From Desulfobacterales bacterium (GTDB lineage Bacteria > Desulfobacterota > Desulfobacteria > Desulfobacterales > Desulfosalsimonadaceae): a stretch of 64,000 nt of DNA. Positions 60,123 to 64,000 of the stretch are shown here, in pieces (positions within the stretch are counted from its first letter, which is position 1; the number at the start of each line of letters is the position of its first letter). Below the pieces are notes generated by a model. The model saw only the letters and a list, made by a program, of their open reading frames with translations, did not search any database and was not told the origin of the DNA. The position numbers and the translations under genes are program-made. The DNA lies in contig JAXHNP010000002.1 in NCBI GenBank assembly GCA_034520365.1, forward strand, positions 1 through 64,000, read 5' to 3'.

Positions 60123-61136
60123 CTACTTCGGGCTTCGCACCTTGTCGTCGGGCTTGATGGGTTTGGTTGAAGCGGTGATCAAGCCGGTGGCGGTGGTATC
60201 TTCCGTATGCAGCACCAGGATTTCTCCCACATTGACGGGCTTTAAACCGATCTTCGACGCTCCGGGCTCAGGCGCGGCCACCGGCTGATGAAGGATCTCG
60301 TAGGATTGTCCCACTTCAACCCCGTCACTTTCGCCTTTATCAATAAATACCAGTTTATATTGGCCGATTAGGGCGCTTCTTTCTTCCGACCGGATGATCC
60401 GGCCGGTGAGGCCGTTAACCGCTTCTTTTTTTTCAATGTCCGGGGAGCGTGTTTCAAGCGGCATCACCATGTCCTCATAATGAATGTCGCGGAAAGATTT
60501 AATCACTTTGGCGATGGCATATTCGGATTCAATGTCCGTGACCTCAACCACGCCGGTGAGATAGTGCTGGATACCCGGGGAGGTGTTATCCAATAAACCG
60601 GTATTGATTTCAAATGTTCGATATACGGTGTATAGTCCCCCGGCTGCGAGCGGCGGGCCCTCGCCCGGCCGAAGATACACGGTATCACCTTCGGAAACCA
60701 GGGTTTTGTCATCTGTTTCATTGAAGATGGTGCCGCTGGGGGCAACCGCCGTCTCCCGGACATACCCCACGGAATTGATCATTTCGTAGTGGAATATTGA
60801 TTTCGGGGCTTCTTCAGCAGGTTCTGCTTCAGGCTGGGGCGTTTCTTTTTTGCCCGCCCATTCTTTTTTATAAAGCAGGATTTTCTGCCCCGGATAGATC
60901 CAGTGCGGGTTTTTAATATCTGGATTGTAGTGCCAAAGTTCAGGCCATTCCCAGGGGGAATCGGCAAACTTCTGGGAGAGATCCCACAGGGTATCTCCTT
61001 TTTGAACGGTGTAATAGAAACCGGTTTCGGTCTTTGTGATGTGATCCTCAATCTCTGCTATTGCCGGTGCCGCCAGAATTGTCAGAAGGAGGACCGATCC
61101 CATCAGCCAGCCAATGCCCTTGATTCTCCCGAACAT
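60123..61136 (-). CDS. LysM-domain exported protein
   Basis: A 337-residue protein with an N-terminal signal peptide (GWLMGSVLLLTILAAPAIA) and one LysM domain near residues 42-90 (YTVQKGDTLWDLSQKFADSPWEWPELWHYNPDI to IYPGQKILLY). LysM binds peptidoglycan. The C-terminal 240 residues have no motif I recognise; they contain several short beta-rich stretches. It should sit in the periplasm. The gene ends 10 bases from the convergent ATPase gene. The C-terminal RSPK end is read up to the stop. Confidence 0.85.
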   Translation of the reverse strand: MFGRIKGIGWLMGSVLLLTILAAPAIAEIEDHITKTETGFYYTVQKGDTLWDLSQKFADSPWEWPELWHYNPDIKNPHWIYPGQKILLYKKEWAGKKETPQPEAEPAEEAPKSIFHYEMINSVGYVRETAVAPSGTIFNETDDKTLVSEGDTVYLRPGEGPPLAAGGLYTVYRTFEINTGLLDNTSPGIQHYLTGVVEVTDIESEYAIAKVIKSFRDIHYEDMVMPLETRSPDIEKKEAVNGLTGRIIRSEERSALIGQYKLVFIDKGESDGVEVGQSYEILHQPVAAPEPGASKIGLKPVNVGEILVLHTEDTTATGLITASTKPIKPDDKVRSPK

Positions 61137-61315
61137 AGGGTGCCCCTTTTGTTCCGCAGGTTAAAAATACGTCGGGCAGCCCCGGAAAGGGGGCGGCCAC
61201 GATGTCCACTATATCCTTTTAATAGCCAATCCGGGTTTGATTTGTCAAGGTTTTCATTTATTTCAGAAAGTTTGAAGGGTTGATTTTTGCAGGATTTGGG
61301 GATATAGAGAGCCTC

Positions 61316-62587
61316 ATGAATTTTATCGCCGGGATTATTCTCATCGCCCTCGGGGCGAACCTTCTGCTAAATATCATTGCGGATGTCTGCAATTTAAGAA
61401 ACCTGAGCACGGAATTGCCGGATGCATTCAAGGGTTGGTATGACCCGCAGCGCTACCGGGATTCCCAGGCGTATCTGCACGTTAACACCCGGTTTGAATG
61501 GATCGCTTCAATTGTCTCACTGATTTTGTTTCTGGGCATCTGGTTTGGGCACGGCTTCCCTCTGCTGGATCAATGGGTGCGGTCTGTTGCAGAGTCTCCG
61601 ATTATCCGCGGGCTCATATACATCGGGGGGCTGGTGGGGATAAAAGCGCTGATCAGCCTGCCGTTTTCCGTTTATTCGACCTTTGTCATCGAGGAGCGGT
61701 TCGGGTTCAACCGGACGGATCCCAAAACCTTTGTTTTCGATTTGATCAAGCGCACCTTGCTGGGGGTCTTGCTCGGCGGGATGCTGCTTGCCGCCATTTT
61801 GGCGTTTTTCGAATATGCGGGTGCCAACGCCTGGTGGTATTGCTGGATTGCCGTGGTTGGGTTCATGATCGTCATGCAGGTGGTGGTGCCCACCTGGATC
61901 ATGCCGCTTTTTAACAAGTTTACCCCGCTTGAACCGGGTGAGCTTAAGACCGCGATTATGAACTATGCGCAATCCATCGGATTCCCCTTAAAGAATGTCT
62001 TTGTAATGGACGGCTCCAGGCGTTCAAGCAAGGCGAATGCCTTTTTTGCCGGGTTCGGCCGGCATAAGCGGATCGTTCTGTTCGACACCCTGATTGAAAA
62101 CCACAGCGTATCAGAACTGGTCGGTATTCTGGCCCACGAGATGGGGCATTACAAAAAAAAGCACATTTACTGGATGATGCTGGCGGCAATCATCCAAAGC
62201 GGGATTATCCTCTACCTGCTCTCCCTTTTTATTTCTGCCCGGCCGCTATTTGAGGCGTTTTATATGGATCAGGTCTCTGTTTACGCGGGGCTTTTGTTTT
62301 TCGGGATTTTATACAGTCCGATTGATTTTTTTATCGGTATTTTTATGCAGATGTTATCCCGCAAAAACGAGTTTGCGGCGGATCGGTTCGCCGTGGAGAC
62401 GACGAAGCAACCGGATGCCTTTATCCGGGCATTGAAAAAGCTGGCCGTGCACAACCTTTCCAATCTGAGACCGCATCCGCTGTATGTGTTTTTAAACTAT
62501 TCCCACCCGCCGATTCTGGATCGGATTGAGGCGATCAAAAAGTGTTTAAATTACAAATTCCAAGCACCAAATTTCAAAATTCAATGA
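61316..62587 (+). CDS. M48 family (Ste24/CAAX-type) membrane metalloprotease
   Basis: A 423-residue polytopic zinc protease. It has five or six membrane helices, the zinc motif LAHEMGHYKKKH near residue 270 and the third ligand Glu in RKNEFAADRFAVE near 350. VMDGSRRSSKANAFFAG near 228 is typical of Ste24-like enzymes. It removes damaged or misfolded membrane proteins. The last codons (YKFQAPNFKIQ) come from a dispersed intergenic repeat, so the true C-terminus may once have been slightly shorter. The start at 61316 has a weak ribosome site. Confidence 0.9.
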   Translation: MNFIAGIILIALGANLLLNIIADVCNLRNLSTELPDAFKGWYDPQRYRDSQAYLHVNTRFEWIASIVSLILFLGIWFGHGFPLLDQWVRSVAESPIIRGLIYIGGLVGIKALISLPFSVYSTFVIEERFGFNRTDPKTFVFDLIKRTLLGVLLGGMLLAAILAFFEYAGANAWWYCWIAVVGFMIVMQVVVPTWIMPLFNKFTPLEPGELKTAIMNYAQSIGFPLKNVFVMDGSRRSSKANAFFAGFGRHKRIVLFDTLIENHSVSELVGILAHEMGHYKKKHIYWMMLAAIIQSGIILYLLSLFISARPLFEAFYMDQVSVYAGLLFFGILYSPIDFFIGIFMQMLSRKNEFAADRFAVETTKQPDAFIRALKKLAVHNLSNLRPHPLYVFLNYSHPPILDRIEAIKKCLNYKFQAPNFKIQ

Positions 62588-62684
62588 CCAAGACCTGTCA
62601 ACGCAAGAACTTGTTTGGGGTTTAGAATTTTGGCCATTGGGATTTGTTTGTTTTTTGGGATTTGTTATTTGAGATTTCAATTAG
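62546..62684. repeat. AAATTCCAA-type inverted intergenic repeat
   Basis: An AT-rich inverted repeat: left arm about 62548-62590 (AAATTACAAATTCCAAGCAC and onwards), right arm about 62631-62680 (ATTTTGGCCATTGGGATTTG and onwards). It forms the last codons of the M48 gene and the gap to the DUF362 gene. Confidence 0.65.
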
Positions 62685-63983
62685 TTAAAACAACGGCGGA
62701 ATCATGGCCCTGGAATGATTGAGCCGGGCTCTGGCCAGCAGGGCCAGCGATTTAAGGGGATTCATGGCTGCCAGTGATATGGGATTCACTTTCATGTGCC
62801 GGCAAAGGGCGTAGATTGTATCCGGCAGGTTGTTGCAGCCCTGGCTGAAGGTCACCTGTTTTTTGCCGAACCGGCGGATCATTTCCCGGCCATAGTCCTG
62901 GATGGCGCAGCTCCCTGCCAGGTGAACCGGTGGCTTTTCAATCCGGTCCACGGCGGCCGGGTCAACCCCTTTTCCCATCAGAATGGTGAAATCGCCGCGC
63001 CCGTTGTGATCATTGTAAAAAATTTCAATCACAGATTCCGTGTTGCGGCGGCATCCTTCCATGCAGCAGCGTTTATTTCCCCTTAAAATTTTTAGATTGG
63101 CCGGGAATTTTTCCAAAAGATTGTGGGTGAGCTCCTTTTTACGGGCTTCAAAAAGATCCCGGTTGATGATTTCAATCGAGTCAAAGTTTACTGCCCGGCT
63201 GATGCCGGTTTCCGCGGCAAGGGCAAGATGGGGAACATCCTCTGTCTGGTAGCCCAGGAATGCGGCCGCTGCAATGTCCACTGCCAGGGGGTCGCTTCCG
63301 CCGATCAGGCAGTTCATGGGGATGATGCACTGGTCTTCAAATTTCTCAGCCGTATAATGGCCGTGGTTGGTGGCGATCAGGCCGTCGATAACAACAAAAT
63401 CCGGCCGCTGCAGCCGATAGATATCCGCAAATTTCTGATGCAGCCGGAAGTTATGGTCGGCCACCCGGCTGTGGTGATGGACCAGACCGAATTGATTTTT
63501 GATGGACAGGGTGACCTGGGACATGGAGTGGGTTTTTAGCTTGGGCAGCGATACGTAGAGGTTGGCGTCTTTTTGCTCGATCAGCCGCTCCTGGACAAAA
63601 TCCGAGATGTCGATAAAGGATTGCAGACCTTCGAGATAGACCGGAACGGTGCCGGTTTCATCCAGATAGACCGGCTTGGCGCCCGTATCCCGGCATACCC
63701 GGGCCATGCCCGTGGCCTCGAACACAAGACGGGTAATGTTTCCCTGGGTGCAGTTTTCAATCACGTAAATATTGTTGGCGCCGGCCTGCTGAAAATGGCG
63801 GATCACAGCCCGCAGAACCTCGGGACTGGTAAAGGTGTGTTTTTTAAGGTCCACGGCATTGGGCTTTAGATAAACATCACCGCTTGATTTTAACAGCGCG
63901 CCCGCCCCGCCGAAATGGCCGAAAATTTCAGCCACCGCTTTTTCAATGCCATGGGTGGTATCGGAAAAAATGACGGGATGCAT
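62685..63983 (-). CDS. DUF362 domain protein
   Basis: A 432-residue protein with DUF362 over most of its length: YLKPNAVDLKKHTFTSPEVL near residue 44, LYVSLPKLKTHSMSQVTLSIKNQFG near 145, VVIDGLIATNHGHYTAEKFED near 192 and GGSDPLAVDIAAAAFLGY near 225. A Cys-containing region follows (KRCCMEGCRRN near 305, with more Cys at GSCAIQDYG and SQGCNNL), perhaps a metal or FeS site rather than the usual ferredoxin-type tail. DUF362 proteins are redox-associated and of unknown function. GAGGAGG lies 5 bases before the ATG, near the window edge. Confidence 0.85.
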   Translation of the reverse strand: MHPVIFSDTTHGIEKAVAEIFGHFGGAGALLKSSGDVYLKPNAVDLKKHTFTSPEVLRAVIRHFQQAGANNIYVIENCTQGNITRLVFEATGMARVCRDTGAKPVYLDETGTVPVYLEGLQSFIDISDFVQERLIEQKDANLYVSLPKLKTHSMSQVTLSIKNQFGLVHHHSRVADHNFRLHQKFADIYRLQRPDFVVIDGLIATNHGHYTAEKFEDQCIIPMNCLIGGSDPLAVDIAAAAFLGYQTEDVPHLALAAETGISRAVNFDSIEIINRDLFEARKKELTHNLLEKFPANLKILRGNKRCCMEGCRRNTESVIEIFYNDHNGRGDFTILMGKGVDPAAVDRIEKPPVHLAGSCAIQDYGREMIRRFGKKQVTFSQGCNNLPDTIYALCRHMKVNPISLAAMNPLKSLALLARARLNHSRAMIPPLF

Positions 63984-64000
63984 AGATTCCTCCTCTTTAG

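Overview
The window reads as a piece of chromosome from an anaerobic, probably sulfate-reducing member of the Desulfobacterota (Desulfobacterales-like). No rRNA is present, so this rests on gene content: an adenylate kinase with the metal-binding Cys/His pattern known from Desulfovibrio gigas, a selenocysteine-type SelD, a large acyl-CoA degradation cluster, an F0-only ATP synthase cluster apart from F1, and abundant short intergenic repeats and MITE-like elements. Gene density is high and most coding DNA is fairly GC-rich. The stretch around 15.3-18.9 kb looks accessory.

Region 1 (0.2-14.9 kb, minus strand) is one co-directional block of acyl-CoA genes. In order of transcription it encodes a phytoene-desaturase-like flavoprotein, an HpaB/4-hydroxybutyryl-CoA-dehydratase-fold protein, an SDR, an acyl-CoA dehydrogenase, an HMG-CoA-synthase-like/DUF35 fusion, a thiolase, two AMP-forming ligases flanking a second acyl-CoA dehydrogenase-like protein, a stand-alone DUF35 protein, a MaoC hydratase and an FMN enzyme. 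The set can activate, dehydrogenate, hydrate, oxidise and thiolytically cleave a carboxylic acid. The substrate cannot be read from sequence, but the pairing of thiolase, DUF35 and MaoC modules resembles steroid side-chain and benzylsuccinate-type pathways. Several family catalytic residues are missing, so some subunits may be scaffolds.

Region 2 (15.3-18.9 kb) is a remodelled patch: a stub of an ADP-forming acyl-CoA synthetase gene, a disrupted secreted FG-GAP gene, a J-domain gene whose 3' end overlaps it, and a DinJ/YafQ-type toxin-antitoxin pair. Much of it lies between inverted 14-bp sequences.

Region 3 (18.9-41.4 kb) is mainly housekeeping: radical SAM protein, pdxA, uvrA, F0 genes, Sec-selD, pyrK, pgeF, heptose-1-P nucleotidyltransferase, nitrilase, comF, icd, rlmB, the yicC-remA-gmk cluster, a Trm112-like protein, tRNA-Arg(CCG), folC, rpsU, adk and a CCA/poly(A) nucleotidyltransferase. 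Between rpsU and adk lies a four-helix-bundle (S23/IVP) gene enclosed by 17-bp inverted repeats that match the ends of two nearby ~150-bp MITE copies.

Region 4 (41.6-64 kb) carries coaE, rho, rpmE, prfA-prmC, then the classical rpsB-tsf-pyrH-frr-uppS-cdsA-dxr-rseP run, a DUF4258-type toxin-antitoxin-like pair, purL and purQ separated by a HicB/HicA pair, a type II/IV pilus assembly ATPase, a LysM protein, an M48 protease and a DUF362 protein. Short 7-bp-period repeats sit in many intergenic gaps throughout.
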